A stretch of DNA of 64,000 nucleotides, taken from positions 1 through 64,000 of the forward strand of contig JAPQWV010000417.1 of the NCBI GenBank assembly GCA_027422505.1, given 5' to 3'. This document shows positions 21,420 through 34,436 of this stretch, one piece after another. The stretch is from Craterostigma plantagineum. Its lineage: Eukaryota; Streptophyta; Magnoliopsida; Lamiales; Linderniaceae. The first letter of the stretch is position 1. Each line of letters starts with the position of its first letter. Below the pieces are notes generated by a model. That model saw only the letters and a program-made list of their open reading frames with translations. It had not been told where the DNA came from and did not search any database. The position numbers and the translations under genes are program-made.

Positions 21420-22490
21420 GACTAAAACAAACACCTAAACAATGGCATGAGAAGTTCGACAAAACCATGTTGTCGAGTGGATTTAAAATCAATATATGGG
21501 ATAAGTGCGTATATATTAAGGGTACCGCTAACTCATTTATAATCGTTGTCTGTACGTAGACGAAATGTTGATCCTTGGGAAAAATAATAATTTAATTGCA
21601 AGTATCAAGAAGATGTTGAAAATAATTTCGACATATAAGATATGGGATATTCGATGTTATCTTTCGAACTAAAATTGCTAGGAACTCGGAAGGAATTATT
21701 TTATGACAATCCCATTATGCTGAAAGTATATTGAAGAGGTTCGATGCGTTTGATAGGCCTCCGGCTAAGACGCCTTTAATTTAACTCAACATATAGCTAA
21801 AATCGAGGTGAACCAGTTTCTCAGCTATTTTTGAATACTTGGGAGCTTAGTGTACTTGATGAATTGTACACGCCCAGATATAGCCTATTCAGTGAGCAAA
21901 CTAAGTAGGTTCACAAGCAACCCAAGCGACGGTCATTGGAGTGCGCTTACTCGTGTATTAGGCCTAGCACACTATGAGCTTAGGAATAATGTATACGAGA
22001 TATCCCGCAGTGCTTGAGGTTGTGATGCGAATTGGATATCTGATACAAACGACTCAAAGTCACTAGTGGCTACGTGTGCACTATAGGTGGAGGAGCCGTG
22101 TCTTGGAAATCGTCTAAGAGCACTTGTATAGCTAGATCCACGATGGTCTCTGAGTCTATAGCTCTAGATAAAGCTGGCGAGGAAGTTTGTATGACTTAGA
22201 AATTTCTTAGAAGATATTCCTTGTTCGAATAAATCGGTGCCCGCCATAATGATACATTGTGATAATCAATCGGCGATCGGAAGGGCACAAAAGTAGTTTG
22301 ACAATGGTAAGTCTTGACATATACGTCGAAGACATAATACAATAAGACAATTGATCTCGAACAGGGTTATTTCGGTTGACTATATTAAGTCAAAGGAAAA
22401 CGTAGCGAATTCGCTTACTAAAGGCCTAAATCTAGATCAAATGTACAAACTGGTTAGTGGAATGTGTTTAAAATCCACGACATAAGAACA
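21123..22490 (+). pseudogene. Copia-F: decayed Ty1/copia reverse transcriptase and RNase H
   Basis: The plus strand retains copia pol landmarks in order: SLYGLKQTPKQWHEKFDK and GFKIN at about 21405-21500, LVYLMNCTRPDIAYSVSK at about 21848-21905, [19 protein letters not shown] then DKAGEE at about 22087-22185, HCDNQSAIGRAQK near 22260 and ISVDYIKSKENVA...LTKGLN near 22370-22435. Many stops and frameshifts interrupt it. The gag, protease, integrase and first half of the reverse transcriptase are missing. The start of the remnant contains a 149 bp tandem duplication. A 3' flank and LTR follow. Confidence 0.85.
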
Positions 22491-23013
22491 GTCTTAGCGG
22501 TAATCCAACCTTGAGAATCGGTGACCCCAAGACCTTGGTTCAATGGGAAACTAAGAATGACAGTTCAGTGACCACTTGAAAACTACACTCATTCCAAAGA
22601 ACCGTCAAGTGTGGAATCTGCCTAACTGGTGAGGTAAGTCTAGAACTTTTAGTGATTCTGATACCTAACGATGGAGTAAGGCAGGATACTCTTTATAGGA
22701 TAATCACCTTTCTAAGGGAATAAGTAAAATGACCGCTTATAAACGAACACTTACTAAACCGAGATATGGTCCAAGGCCGTAATGGACACATCGTGCGAAC
22801 AAGAATTGTTAGAATTGTCATTGTCCGAGTATTGTTGTCTTAGTGCACACAAATGGCCGGTAACTTCAAAGCATTGCGCTACTAACCGTGCAGTGTATCC
22901 GATAATATTTTACTAAAGACGTTTCAATGCCACAAGCTATCTTTCTTGATGCACTGATAGTTCGTCGGGACTTTCAAAGTTGTAAAATGAATTATTTCAT
23001 TCATGTGGGGGAT
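22491..23013 (+). other. Copia-F 3' untranslated region and polypurine tract
   Basis: Non-coding stretch between the RNase H end and the LTR, as in related copia elements. It ends with the purine-rich gtgggggat directly before the LTR start. Confidence 0.6.
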
Positions 23014-23660
23014 TGTTGGAAAATGTGTGAATGAAATAATCTACAAAAGTACAAAATTAACCATAAGAGGTACATTTGAAAAGGTGTACTAATTAAGCAA
23101 AAGATATATGAATTCCTCAACATAAACACGCATTTCATGAGTAGACACATGCGAAAGGACACTTGCCTTGGTAATGAACACCTGCAGCTATAAGTACCCC
23201 ACATGAGTTAGCATTAAAATTCAAAAACATTCATGAAGTATCTGAGATACCGTTGTATTCCAAACGTAAGTCGTTGTATGTCGGGGGCGTTTACCATAAA
23301 CATGGGTATTAGCGGGGTAATTTCGTCCTCAAGAGCGCGTGTATCACACCCCTCGATTTGTGACTCGTTTCGCACCTTCGCTGAATTTTATTTGCTGATT
23401 TCTTTGAAGATAAAAGCTATGACCGAGAATAACAGTATATAACAGCTTTCTCAAAGAATTGTAAGATTCTTTTGGGTTCATTGTTCGGGTTGTTTTTGGG
23501 TCGTTTTTCGCTTCTTTAAATTTTAAATTTGATATCTTCTGACGTCGGTGGTCCTTAGTGGAATGATGTCGAGATTTGTATTTCTAAATCCGATGCTACC
23601 AATCGTCATTCGATTATTGCAAAATTCAAATTATGTTTCTATATTTTTTAGAAAACTAAG
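23014..23660 (+). repeat. Copia-F 3' LTR (right end uncertain)
   Basis: The LTR starts TGTTGGAAAATGTG right after a polypurine tract. A typical right edge was not found; homology to copia LTRs of this kind seems to fade around 23640-23660. The 5' LTR is absent from this window, so no target duplication can be checked. Confidence 0.55.
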
Positions 23661-23911
23661 CAAAAGGCGAGCGAAACAGAACTCTGAAGTCTTTTAAGGA
23701 TGCTCTTGAACCCGAGCCCATGCAAATGGAGTCTGACCGCGTGTTTCAAAGTGTCAGCTTTACTTGTAGGATTCGAGCTTGTCGAGCCTTTAGGATAATG
23801 TTAATCACCTATTTGCATTGCTATTATGATTTATTTCAATAGAACTTGTTATAGGTTCAGTTGAGTTATATGCAAATGAATAATGAAATTTATTTGTCTG
23901 AATCGTTGATG
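23661..23911. other. Flank between copia-F and gypsy-A
   Basis: No gene. It ends with the left target duplication attgt (23912-23916) of gypsy-A. Confidence 0.5.
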
Positions 23912-23916
23912 ATTGT

Positions 23917-25387
23917 TGATCGACACGCGGTGTATTAATGGAAAGTGCAGGTGCGACAAGTGATAAATAAAGCGAATACTTAATTACTATCACCGACGTG
24001 CGATAGGCAGTGGACCTAACATTTGTAGTGCAGTAAAGTGAGTAAACGAGTATCGAACACGAGGAACAAACTGATTACTAGTAATGACCCATCGACTCGA
24101 TATTTAGCCTAAATAAGGTGCGCAGATTGTTTTACGAACTACCTTAACAGATCAATCCTAAATCAACTGAGAGACTAAAAGAATACGCCTAACTGATAAG
24201 AGTACTTTCAAATGATAAAGATGTGCTCGGGATTCGAATCCCGCTAGGTACTATCGACTAAGACAATGAAATATCGTTCTTACGTGATTCTTGACTAAAT
24301 TGCAGTAATTTCCTACCCACTCACGAATTTGCTATCGCCCTAAACGCTCGCGGGGATCTAAAATTTGATAATCACTAACGGCGAGGATCGAGTATTTGCT
24401 TTCGCCCTATACTCGAATCCTATCTTCTACGAATGGCCTAATCGTTGTTTAGCTGTCGCCGTGAACGATTTTCCACACGATCACTTTAACACATAGACAT
24501 ATTAAACCGAAGAAACAATTTCATAGATAGATAAGTAGTCATAAACACGAGTCACGATAAATATATGTCTTAAGTACGAATTAACCTAGCGTTCATCTAC
24601 TCCCAAACACATAATGGAATTAGCTACTCATAATTGAAAAGGAAACAACGAAAGAATTAAGGAACAAGGATGAAAGACTCATGATCTTGATGTACTGATG
24701 GATCTGGGATGGTAGCGTGGATGAATCTTCGTTCCTCGTTAAATTCGGCGTGATTTCGTCGTTGATCCATCTCTTGCACTTCTCGAGTGGAATTGTCCGT
24801 TCTTGGCGTCTCCTCTCCATCTCTTTATGCTTAGGGTTCTGATATGATCCGTTTCACTATTTTGGAATCGAATTCGGGCTTTTATACTTACTTTTGCAAG
24901 CGTCACGGCCTTTCCATTGGGTTCATGGCCGTGACTATCATCGCTTTGCTTCGAGACGCCTTTTGCCATGTGTTATGGCCAAGTGCATTAGGGATTATGG
25001 TCGTGATTGTACAAGCTCCCTGCCGCTGTTCTCGGTCTGGTGCACTTCTCTTCTCGGCCGTGACAATGTTCTGCTTTGGCTTCGTTGCTCACTGCCCGAT
25101 GTCGCGACCTGATGCATTAGGCTTCACGGCCGTGACTGACTACGGATTGCTTCTCTGATTGGTGTCACGGTCTCGTGCATGAGGTGTCACGGCCATGACA
25201 CTTAACCGATATCTTCATATTTGCTCCGTTTTACCTCATTTTTGCTTATTTTTGCCCGAAAGCCGTCCTAAGGTCCTTCAATATCAAAATAGGTGTAACT
25301 AGAGCGGATAAGTGCACAAAATGATTACAGAAATTCTATTATAACCCAAATAAATACTGCAATAAACGTATTAAAATACGTTTATCA
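23917..25387 (-). repeat. Gypsy-A 3' LTR, 1471 bp
   Basis: It starts tgatcgacac and ends acgtttatca on the plus strand. The polypurine tract lies directly to its right, and its right half (about 24561-25387) is homologous to 55830-56578. It includes a palindrome gggattcgaatccc near 24230 and a cluster of cacggccgtgac-type palindromes at 24900-25200. The left edge rests on TG and the attgt duplication only. Confidence 0.8.
24900..25200. repeat. Array of CACGGCCGTG palindromes in the gypsy-A LTR
   Basis: Words of the form tcacggccgtgac and one- or two-base variants (atggccgtgac, atggtcgtgat, cacggccatgac) occur about every 30-60 bp. The same array is present in the other LTR (56090-56395) and in the spacer at 36177-36520. 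Function unknown; CGGCCG-rich palindromes would be prime CG/CHG methylation targets. Confidence 0.7.
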
Positions 25388-25403
25388 AACCTCCCCACAC
25401 TTA
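25388..25403 (-). promoter_or_regulatory. Gypsy-A polypurine tract
   Basis: On the minus strand the sequence gtgtggggaggtt stands directly upstream of the 3' LTR. This is the expected site for plus-strand priming. Confidence 0.7.
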
Positions 25404-27025
25404 AGCATTTGCTTGCCCTCAGGTAAATTAAAAGTCAGAGAAGGCGTCCAATCAAGATAACGGCACAATTGTTCGCAACTTATCATCACAACTAGAAAAG
25501 CACAAAATGAAATCAACCAAACAATCATGGACAATACACTAATGATCGGCACCTATCAACATGAACATCCTTAGCTCTACCAATCGAGACCCGTACCTCA
25601 CAAAGATTCACTCAAATCACTCAGTGTAGGCTAGTATATAGTGAATCGCTCAAATAGTGCGCTAGTCCAACCCCTACCATAGGCTTGCAAACTAATCGCG
25701 TATCTACTACTTAAGGTGGCAAGCATAAATCTGAGGGTCTTTTTTCGGGTCAAATAACAATGAGGTAGCACGCAAAAATATTGACACATGTAATCTGAAG
25801 CTAGACACATAGGCGAAAACTCAAAGAATATAGCATTACCAAACTGACAGTCACATGCCCAAACATAAGACTCAACATTCTCACTCTGAAATCCTAGACT
25901 TTTCTGCCCGACCCTCTCAACTCAGTTTCCTTTCATATTCTGCCCTTTCACCTTAGTTACGCTCTGATTTTGTGCACTGCCCTTATTATGTAAAAATTAG
26001 GCTTTTGCCGCAAAGAATCCATCGTCACAGCGAATGCCTTGTACCTATAGATACTTATTACCAAAACCTTTATCTTGCCAAAGGTTTATGGGATGGCTAA
26101 TTCTAGGGATCGGGTCATTTCACAAAATGGTCAAGTAGTATCGAGTCATTTCACCGAATAATAGAGAAGAACATTAAATCAGACATTACAGCAGTAACCC
26201 TCAAGTTCGACTTCTGCTCTATTCTATTCAACTCAAGTTCAGGTGATCTCTGGAGGCTTATTCGAGTTAGTGGCTTTTATACTTTACGAGGTAAGAAATG
26301 AATATGCTCAGGCCCAAAATGACTAACTATGGGGATTAGTCGTGGTAGGGAAATTTGGCCATGGACTTATTTCCTAATGCCCTCACCATTTACGCACTAA
26401 CGCACCAGAAATAGTTTCAACGCGTATCAGACATGCAAGTTCTAGAGAGTTATGCAAGCTCGTCAGGCTCAAACCCTCACAACGTAAATGAGTTATGTTT
26501 ACGACTCTCTCAAATCAGTGCTATATCTATTCAGGCCGACACGATTCAATCAATGATGCATATCCTAATCGCTCTCAAAATTTCATGACATGCAAACCAA
26601 CTCGAAATAGATGCAAACAATCATGCCTGATTTCAATAATTCATGCCTTTCTAACGAAATTGATAGCTCACGGACACGTCATAAAAAAATATTCACGTGA
26701 ATTCTCAACATAATTTCCCATTCCCAGCCCTCCCTACACTTAAGACCTACGTTGTCCTCAATGTAAAATAAATAAAAGAAAGGGAAAACGACGGTTTAAA
26801 AAAAATGGGACTCCCTTGACGAATATGTGATGTCGTGCCTGAATGCATGAAGTCGTACTATCGTGACTTGTGGTACGTGTCCTTGTATAACTGAAAAGAA
26901 AAATTAACAAAAAAGAACATGGATAATACTTATAAACATAGCTTAAGCATCATAGCCATATACATAATAAAAATAGAGAAAACGACTAATTAAACAGAAG
27001 AAATCTCTAAAGAAAAAAAGCGTCA
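25404..27025 (-). other. Gypsy-A 3' untranslated region
   Basis: About 1.6 kb with no supported frame. Athila-type elements often have a long non-coding stretch before the 3' LTR. Confidence 0.6.
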
Positions 27026-28240
27026 CTAAGGGGGTGGCGGCGGTGAGGGTGGCGGGCGAAGGTATGATAGGGACTCTTGTGTAAGCTTGATCGCGGCGTC
27101 CATTGCTTGAAGGTTCTGGTCATAGTGCTCCTGCTCTTCTTTTTGGCGCCGAGTCTCTACGTTAAAATGCAGGGCTTCTTCGTCGCGTTGTAGTGACTCG
27201 TGGTTCAGGCGCATCATCTCCTGGCGTAGGGCGTCGAGCTCCATTGTCGACGCCTATGGGGCGAAGCCGGACGACTCGCCCTGGTGGTAGCTGGAAGAAT
27301 ATGAAGGCCCGGTGGTCATGTCTGTCTCCACCAGGTGAGGCCCTCGATGTAGAGCTGGTCGGCGGGGACGTCTCCGTGGTCCGTCTGGCCTCGATACGTC
27401 TCGTGCCACACATAGACCTTGTTCGCACGAGTCCAGGCGGGCGCCTTCACAAGCATCTTCATTTTCACGAGCATTTACTCGTTCAGAGGGTTTTGCCCGC
27501 CAACAACCTCCATCTCAGGTGGGTTCTCTGGCCAAAGTTCAAGTCCTTGTATGACTTTGGTAATGAACGCCCTCACGATGATCTTCCACACGGGTTCGAG
27601 TTTCTGCCTTGGTGCTGAATGCGCGGGCCAACGCCATCCTAAGGTGGACCTGTTTGCTTGGCTGCATCTTGGTTAGGTAGAAGAGGTCACGGAGGGTGAT
27701 CGCTCCATACGAGTCGCCCCTCTGTGTGAGCGAAGTCGTCCGAAGGCGTTGGATGTAGCGCAGTCTTGGGCTCATGAGGGAAGACGCCTTCAATGTCTTG
27801 ACGCTGAATTCGAGCTCGCCGGGTCGTGCAATGTCTGCCCAGCAGGCCTGTCTGACCCCCGGGTGCTGAAGATAATCCTTGTAGTGCTTGTCCAGGAATG
27901 GGCCTTCACAACCGAAATATGGCACCGGCACTGCATGTGCCCGGCAAAAGTCATCGAAGTCCCCCGTATGCTCCTCGTTAAATGCCCAGAAATTTACAGT
28001 TTTCACGCCGTACTCTTCGTGGGAGAAGGTGGAAAGCAATTCCAGCGTCAGCTCTTTGTACGTCGGTTCGTCGATGTGGAATAAGGTGGCCCATCCGCTA
28101 CACGACATGTACTGGGCGACTTGCTGGTCGATGTGGTGCTTCGCCAGCGTCTCGTGGTCAATTTGGTCCATGGGGATGAACTCCATCGCTTTTAGCCAGT
28201 TGTATTGTGCCGTCTGGGCCTCATAAGTTGAATAGTTGCA
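27026..28240 (-). pseudogene. Gypsy-A extra ORF, Athila ORF-1-like
   Basis: The main frame (27539-28186) contains FHIDEPTYKELTLELLSTF, the hallmark of the Athila ORF-1 family (Pfam ATHILA, PF03078-like), whose function is unknown. It continues past a frameshift near 27530 into KVYVWHETYRGQ...DQLYIEGL, then one in-frame stop near 27250, and ends with a coiled-coil-like stretch (LRQEMMRLNHESLQRDEEAL) and a proline run (PPPSPPPPP) at about 27028-27050. The position downstream of pol is the one occupied by envelope-like or extra ORFs in this lineage. No transmembrane segment is seen. The true start is unclear; 28186 is the first ATG before the conserved part, but the frame is open for about 50 bases upstream. 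Confidence 0.75.
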
Positions 28241-28743
28241 TAGCAGCTAGGAGTGTCGGCGTGGTCCCGCATCGCCTTTGACGAACCGGCGAGCGTAAGG
28301 CTGGGTTACGCTGAGCGGTGGAGCGGCTTCGACCTATAGTACCTAGAAAATGCATGTGAGCTCGCGAAATAGAACAACTAACTTCAAGCAGCCCGACTCT
28401 ACCAAAATAGCGACAGAATTGACAATTCTTAAATAAGAACTTACGAACATGGCAAAGCGGCATTCTGTCGAACATGTTATAGGAAGCTAAACTATGCATT
28501 TCAAGCTCGACAATTAACCAACAAGCTTAATCTTAGACCTCATACGATACATTAAAGCTAAATAACACCATTAGAGGTGCTAATATCGTCATGAATTCAC
28601 AAAAATCCCAAATTTTCAAAATTAGGGTTTCAAAATTAATGAACGAATTCAACAAATTAAGCTTACCCAAGGTGTTATTAGCATGTATATAACAATAAAA
28701 AGAGCAAAAATAACGCCAAATTAGGCCCAATTTCGAAAATCCC
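28241..28743 (-). other. Gypsy-A non-coding spacer, left of gypsy-B
   Basis: No supported gene. It ends with the target duplication atccc (28739-28743) of gypsy-B and continues at 35787. Confidence 0.6.
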
Positions 28744-30081
28744 TGACACGCTCAAATACTAGCAAGTGTACTAGGTCGTGCAAGTAGTATAAAACGGACG
28801 AAGTCCGAGTATCGATCCACGAAGACAGCTCGATTAATTCTAAGAAAATATTCCTAATTCTAATTTAAATTAACGGAATTTTTATAGTTTTGATGATTTG
28901 ATAAAAGAGATAAAAGACGCAAATAATAAAATAAACGCAAATAAAACAGATAGGATAGATCAGTTGACGACGACGTGATCAAGACACATGCTCGGCACAA
29001 ATTACTCCTACGCTTTCATGCAATATAATTTATCTAATCATCATGAATCAAGTCAAGGTAGAATTTCCTAACATACGTGCTACTCGTTTGTCCCGCAATA
29101 GCAACCCTACGTAAATAGAGAACCAATCAACTATATGTCTATATGACTGTAGTTCCTATACGTGCCTTCGATCTTCGTGAAATTCCCCGAGTTTAGACGC
29201 TTTCGGCGCCTAAATTATCGGAAACCACACATACGAAACCGAATTCCATCTCTGGTCGGTTTTACGTAGTGGTATTCAATGCTTTGTTCTAATCGGTCTA
29301 ATCACTTAGTCCGTCTCATAAACCAATCAATAATCATACGCATGGAGGCCAATCACACGTACGCATATGAAGCACAGACAAAGAATACGTAACTCAAATC
29401 ATATGATTAAATAAAATAATACTTGCATTAACACGTAATCATAATCCGGCCTCACACGGCCTTAATCACAAAAGAAATTAAGCTAGCATATTATACGAAA
29501 ACGACAACGAATCAAAAGAAACCATTGTCGAAAATGAAATATTAAAGATAAGAAATTCGCCCTTTTACGGTGCTCGCGTTGTCTCGCTCTTTGCCGTCGA
29601 TTATCTTCGCTCGCAGCCGTCAATTCTTCGATGTTCTCGGTACACTCGGCTCTTCTTTCTGCCGTCAAAAAGCTCCCCTTTATTTCAACTGTGCGTGTTC
29701 TATCTATAGGGAGGGTAGCCGGCTTTTCTTTCTCAGATTTGATAATATTTGACCTATTAATTATATTTGAATAATTCCTCCTTTATCGCATGATTGTTGG
29801 ACCAAGTATTTCTCCTTCCTTAACATGCTTCACGTGATCTTCTATTCAAAATAATAAAATCTGGTCAATTTGCAAGTTTTGCCCAAGTAATGTAGAATAT
29901 TGCAAGAAGATCCTCGAAGATTCAAATCGTTCCAAAAGTGCACTTATTTTCCTTCTGTCGATCTCGTTTGCTCGGATATCTGTCGAAAATAAATCTGAAC
30001 ATAAATATAGGATATCGAGGAAATTTTAGGTAAATAACGATCGAACGGGGTATAAAAATAATATAAATTCCTAACTTATCA
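28744..30081 (-). repeat. Gypsy-B 3' LTR, 1338 bp
   Basis: It aligns with the 5' LTR at a constant offset of 5693 until a single 12 bp gap near 30047, where the other copy has extra bases after gatcga. All stretches I compared are identical, including the 61-codon spurious frame in both. Confidence 0.92.
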
Positions 30082-31820
30082 ACAACTCCCAAACTAGCTT
30101 CGATCGTCCTCGATCATAAAAGCGAAATAAAACCAAATCAAGTTAGGATTATAAAACATCAGTCAATGAAATTCTCCCTTTTCATCTCAGAAAATGTAAA
30201 AGCATATAGTCGAGATAATCATCAACTAATGAGCTATCTAGTCAAAACACGAGGCATGAGGTAATAGTTCACAATCTTATCATAGCATAAAAGACATTTC
30301 TAGAATTATACCACGTATCAATCCACAACTCTCACAAGGATCGCTCAAATCGCTCGGGTGTTTTCAAAGGGATCTGTATAAAAACGCTCAATTCACGACA
30401 TGAAAAGAATTTACTCTATGCTTGCAAATATATCATATCATAGTCACAAAGTAGAAGTCATGCACGAATCAAAGGGTCTTTCATCAAGGGTTGTAATGAG
30501 GCTCGGGTTTTGAAAGGTGCGTCATATAGGAAAGTGAGCTAAAAGTATCAAACGTGTCAATCATCGAATCGCTCTTCTCACCACTTATTTCGCTCTTCTA
30601 ACGCCGTCCCTACTTTTTACTCGGCTCGTCCTTTTTCCTTTTCTAGCTCTTCTCGCTCGTTTTCTTTTTTTTTTTTCGCTTTTTTTTTCTTTTTTTTTTC
30701 ATTTCTTTTTTTTTTCTTTTTCGAACCAGCCCCTCTTATCTTTTTTTTGTACGTCTTATTTGAAGGGAGAGGTTTCTAGTCCGCTGCAATATTACGATGA
30801 GAGATCTATATCATAGGACGAGTTCATAACTAATATGCATCGACGATTAGCTCCTTCTCAACCAACAAGCTATATTTCACGATATCGATAAATTCACACG
30901 TTGATACGGGGTCGTATAGGCTAAATTTGAGGCAATCAGGCTAAATATCTGGGCTCCAAACTAAAAATAAGTCAAATAAGGCTCAAAGGGGCTCACTAAG
31001 TGGTAAATACGTACGGTAGGGAAATATTTAGGCCAATGACTCAATCCTAATGCCCTTATCATTTTCGCACATAAAAATCCACATAATAACCATTGACATG
31101 CATAACAGAGCAAGTTCGAAAATATTCAGTCCATGCGTGCCACACAAGAATAAACACCGAGCTTAATGAGTTGCTCTGAATTCATCTCTGAAGGCTCAAA
31201 AACTCACATATATAACTGGGTTTGTGCTTCATGATACGCAATATTCTCCTAAAGCAGTCAATGTAGCCAAATAATCATGCTAATATCACGACAATGCAAC
31301 ATGTAAGACTATCTCACTCAATTCATCAAATCATATCACGACACGGTAAAATTTTAAAATTTTCATCATAGACGGGAGATTTCACAGACGACGTCCAGAT
31401 CGCAACTTTCATCAGTTATACCCACTAAAAGACCGAAGCACGTCGATACCTAAACATGTAAGCATATTAAATCTAGCATGTGTCACATCCCACCCCCAAA
31501 CTAAATAGTACACTGTCCTCAGTGTATAAAATAAAGGCAAAGAGAGAGTAGAAGTGACACTGCCCTGAATTTTGCATCGATCATGTAGAAGACTTGGTTT
31601 ATATGCAGTAACAAGCAACCATCGTGAACGGACAACCCCCAAACTGGCTATGAGCCTGCGAGAAAACGTGACTAGGCGGCACCGTGAGAGCAAATTTTTA
31701 TTAGAAAGAAAAAAAAGCCATAAAGTAAATAGAACTTAAGAATATATATGCATCGATAGGCCTTGGGTTGCCTCCCAAGAAGCGCTGTTTTTATAGTCGT
31801 TAGCTCGACTCTCGTTCTGC
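30082..31820 (-). other. Gypsy-B 3' untranslated region with a long pyrimidine tract
   Basis: It begins with a polypurine tract on the minus strand (agtttgggagttgt, 30082-30096). A T/C-rich low-complexity run fills about 30655-30730. The whole stretch is homologous to 59817-61450 of gypsy-D, which supports a close relationship. Confidence 0.75.
30655..30730. repeat. T/C-rich low-complexity tract
   Basis: Nearly pure T with interspersed C in the gypsy-B untranslated region; the same tract stands at 60395-60480 in gypsy-D. Confidence 0.9.
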
Positions 31821-32537
31821 TCATTCTGGTGGATGATCGATGTTGATCGAGTTGTCTTTCCAAACATCTCGATCGTTGTACACCTTGGGTTCTCCTCTTC
31901 CTGGTGATAGTGTCTGCATCATTGTGTTGGGTCGAAGGTTCTCCTTTTTTCGCCATATGTAGATGCTACCCTCTGTGTAGTCTTTCGGACGGGGCTTCTT
32001 TTTTTTCTTCGGTGGGACCACCTTTTTGTTAGATTTAGAGCCACTGCTCTTTTTAGTCCACGGCGTCCATCTGTTAAAATTCAACACAGAAGAAACTAGG
32101 TTATAGTTAGATTTAGTCGTGCTCCCGTTCGGCGCATCTATTCGAGCATCAGCCTTAGTGTTCTGGCGGTCCTTCAGCTTGCTGGTATTCTCTCCAGACA
32201 AGTTGTACCTGAAAGACTCAGAACACTTAAAAGCACAAGGGTCAAAGATATCGATAAAGGAACAAGAATCATCAGTAGGCCGTTTCATAGATTTATAAAC
32301 ATCGAATTCAACTTTCTCGTCCCCTACTTGCAAAATAAGTTTACCGTTACCGACATCAATGATAGCTCTTGCGGTGTTTAGGAACGGCCGTCCAAGTATC
32401 AATGGGAGGTCGTCGTCTTCTTCCATATCCAACACAATAAAATCAGCCGGGAAGTAGTGCTCTCCTACTTTCACCAATACGTCTTCCATTTTACCTCGTG
32501 GATACGTGATAGATCTATCGGCGAGCTGAAGGATAGT
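31821..32537 (-). pseudogene. Gypsy-B protease and C-terminal tail
   Basis: Retropepsin-like domain: LADRSITYPRG and ILGRPFLNTARAIIDVGNG are the conserved strands after the active site, which lies at the end of the upstream frame (CDLGASINLMP). One in-frame TAG near 32500 separates them. The frame then runs past the protease into a tail that shares GENTS-LKDxQNTKA with the very end of gypsy-D pol. The whole reverse transcriptase-integrase region is thus absent between these two parts. The product would cleave gag if the stop were bypassed; as it stands the frame is interrupted. Confidence 0.8.
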
Positions 32538-34279
32538 CTATGTGGGTTTTGGCTCGCCAAGTCCCAATTTCCTAAATAATGAAAATGGCATCAAATTAAT
32601 ACTCGCACCAAGATCGCATAACACATTATTAAATGAAAGAGATCCAATAGAACAAGGAATAGAGAAACTCCCTCGATCCTTAAGCTTCGGCGGAAGCTTC
32701 TTCTGTAATACGGCTGAACATTCTTCGGTGAGAGCGATCGTTCCGTCTTCTTCTAACTTGTTTCTCTTGAATAGTAGCTCCTTCAGGCATTTGGCGTACT
32801 TTGGCATCTGCAACAAAGCCTCAATAAAAGGGATATTAACTTCAAGTTTTTTAAATATATTAATGAAACGATCAAAATCTTCATGATTCTTCCCTTTTCG
32901 TAAAGCCGCTGGATATGGAGGTCGGATTTTTATCGGTGGGAGTGGGTTAACCTTCTCTTGCTCCAAGAGTGAATCTTGCCCGTCCTCGACTTTCTCGGCC
33001 CGCTTGTCCTTTTCGAGGCCATGAACCATAGTGTTTGTGGCCGTGAATTCACTCTGTTCGGATGCCTCTGTCTCTTTTGCTTCCTCCACCTCCTTGGTCT
33101 CTTGGAGAGATTCAAGCTTTTTTCCACTTCTTAGTTCAATGACATTCGCGTACTCTCGAGGGTTCTTTTCGGTGTCGCTCGGAAGTGTGCCAGGCTTGCG
33201 CTCGGCCATTGAACTTGTTAAATGTCCAATTGTAGTCACCAGACTATGCATTGTATCCTCTATCTTGTTAAGCCGTTCGTCTGTCTTACGATTCTGACTG
33301 CCTTGATAACCCGTTAATTTCTCAAATGCTATCTCCCAATCGGCCTTTTGTTTTGGTGGTGGCGCGCTATGCTGACTTTGAATTTCTGGAGGCTTCACGT
33401 AGTGCGAGTTGCCATAAGATAAATTAGGATGACCTCTCCAACTCGGGCCGTATGTGTTCGAGTAAAAGTTATTTTGCCTCGACTGGATTTGTTTCACTTC
33501 CTCGTGGTGCTTGGCTTGCATCATGTCTAGTCTCCGGTGTATAGCTTCAAATTGCGCCTCCAGTGAGCTACTAATCTCATGTACCCCAGCCATCCGACGG
33601 TCCAAATCTTGCTCAGTATATCTTGCAGGGTAGGCCGCGATCCTCTCGATGGCTGCAAGTGCGTCCGCATCGTCGAGCTCCATAAAGTTCGTGCTGCATC
33701 CTCCGTCGATGATGCGCTTGTTCTGCGTGCTAAGTCCCAAGAAGAACGACTGCATTTGAACGCTCAAGGGTATGCTGTGGTTCGGGCATTGTCTGAGAAG
33801 GCTCTTGTATCGACTCCATGCATCACTCAACGTCTCGCCTCCTTCTTGTTTGAAGTTCACAAGCTCGCTCCTTATCTCGCTAGTCCTCGAGAGTGGGTAG
33901 TATTTGCCCAAGAAACACTCCACCATCTGTTCCCAACTAGTGATGGATGCGTGTGGCAGTGACGAAAACCACTCTGACGCTTTACCTACAAGAGAGAATG
34001 GAAAAATGTAAGCCTTATAACCGTAGTAGATACCCCAGGATACTTAATAGTTCTGCAAATCTGTTGAAATTTGGTAATGTGGGCATTAGCGTCCTCATTA
34101 GTTAGCCCATGGAATTGGACTGCTCCTGTCACCATATGCAAAGTCACGGGCTTGATTTCGAATTGATTGTTAGGTCCTTCGGGGATCACTATCGGGTCAT
34201 TATCGTCGAAGAGGCCTGGAAGCGCTCGACTTAGTAGAGTGGGTCGTGGAGGAATCTCATGGCGTTCTTGATTCTCCAT
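32538..34279 (-). pseudogene. Gypsy-B gag
   Basis: Starts at ATG 34279 (MENQERHEIPPRP). The gag core follows: an IKPVTLHMVTGAVQFHG stretch typical of Athila/Tat gag, then EWFSSLPHASITSWEQM, ECFLGKYYP, and ETLSDAWSRYKSLLRQCPNH. A one-base frameshift near 34005 splits it into 97 and 462 codons. The longer part continues with NTYGPSWRGHPN, a Glu-rich hinge and PPIKIRPPYPAALRKGK, and ends in the protease active-site segment DLGASINLMP. No CCHC zinc knuckle was seen. Capsid-like function in packaging is known for the family; here it is broken once. Confidence 0.85.
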
Positions 34280-34413
34280 TGTTCTTGCGAAAGAAAATAA
34301 AAATTAAAATAAAAATTAGTGAAAATGATAATAATAAAGAAAGAAAAAAATACAAAATAAAATAAATCTAAACTAAATCTGGAATAAAATCCTAAAACTA
34401 ATAATACCGCTGT

Positions 34414-34430
34414 CCCCGGCAACGGCGCCA
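34414..34430 (-). promoter_or_regulatory. Gypsy-B primer binding site for tRNA-Asp
   Basis: The minus strand reads tggcgccgttgccgggg, an exact complement to the 3' end of plant tRNA-Asp(GUC) with CCA. It stands 6 bases inside the 5' LTR end. It would prime minus-strand DNA synthesis. Confidence 0.93.
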
Positions 34431-34436
34431 AAAACT

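Noticed and set aside
24230..24250. B-box-like gggattcgaatccc, possible tRNA gene
   Set aside because: A perfect palindrome inside the gypsy-A LTR without A box or cloverleaf.
27193..27618. 141-codon plus-strand frame
   Set aside because: Antisense to the Athila-like ORF, no family similarity; a shadow of a G+C-rich coding region.
29483..29752. Small frames present in both gypsy-B LTRs
   Set aside because: Identical in both LTRs only because the LTRs are copies; short, no family similarity.
34414..34430. Exact 3' end of tRNA-Asp
   Set aside because: Only 17 bases with CCA, located next to an LTR end. It is a primer binding site, not a tRNA gene.
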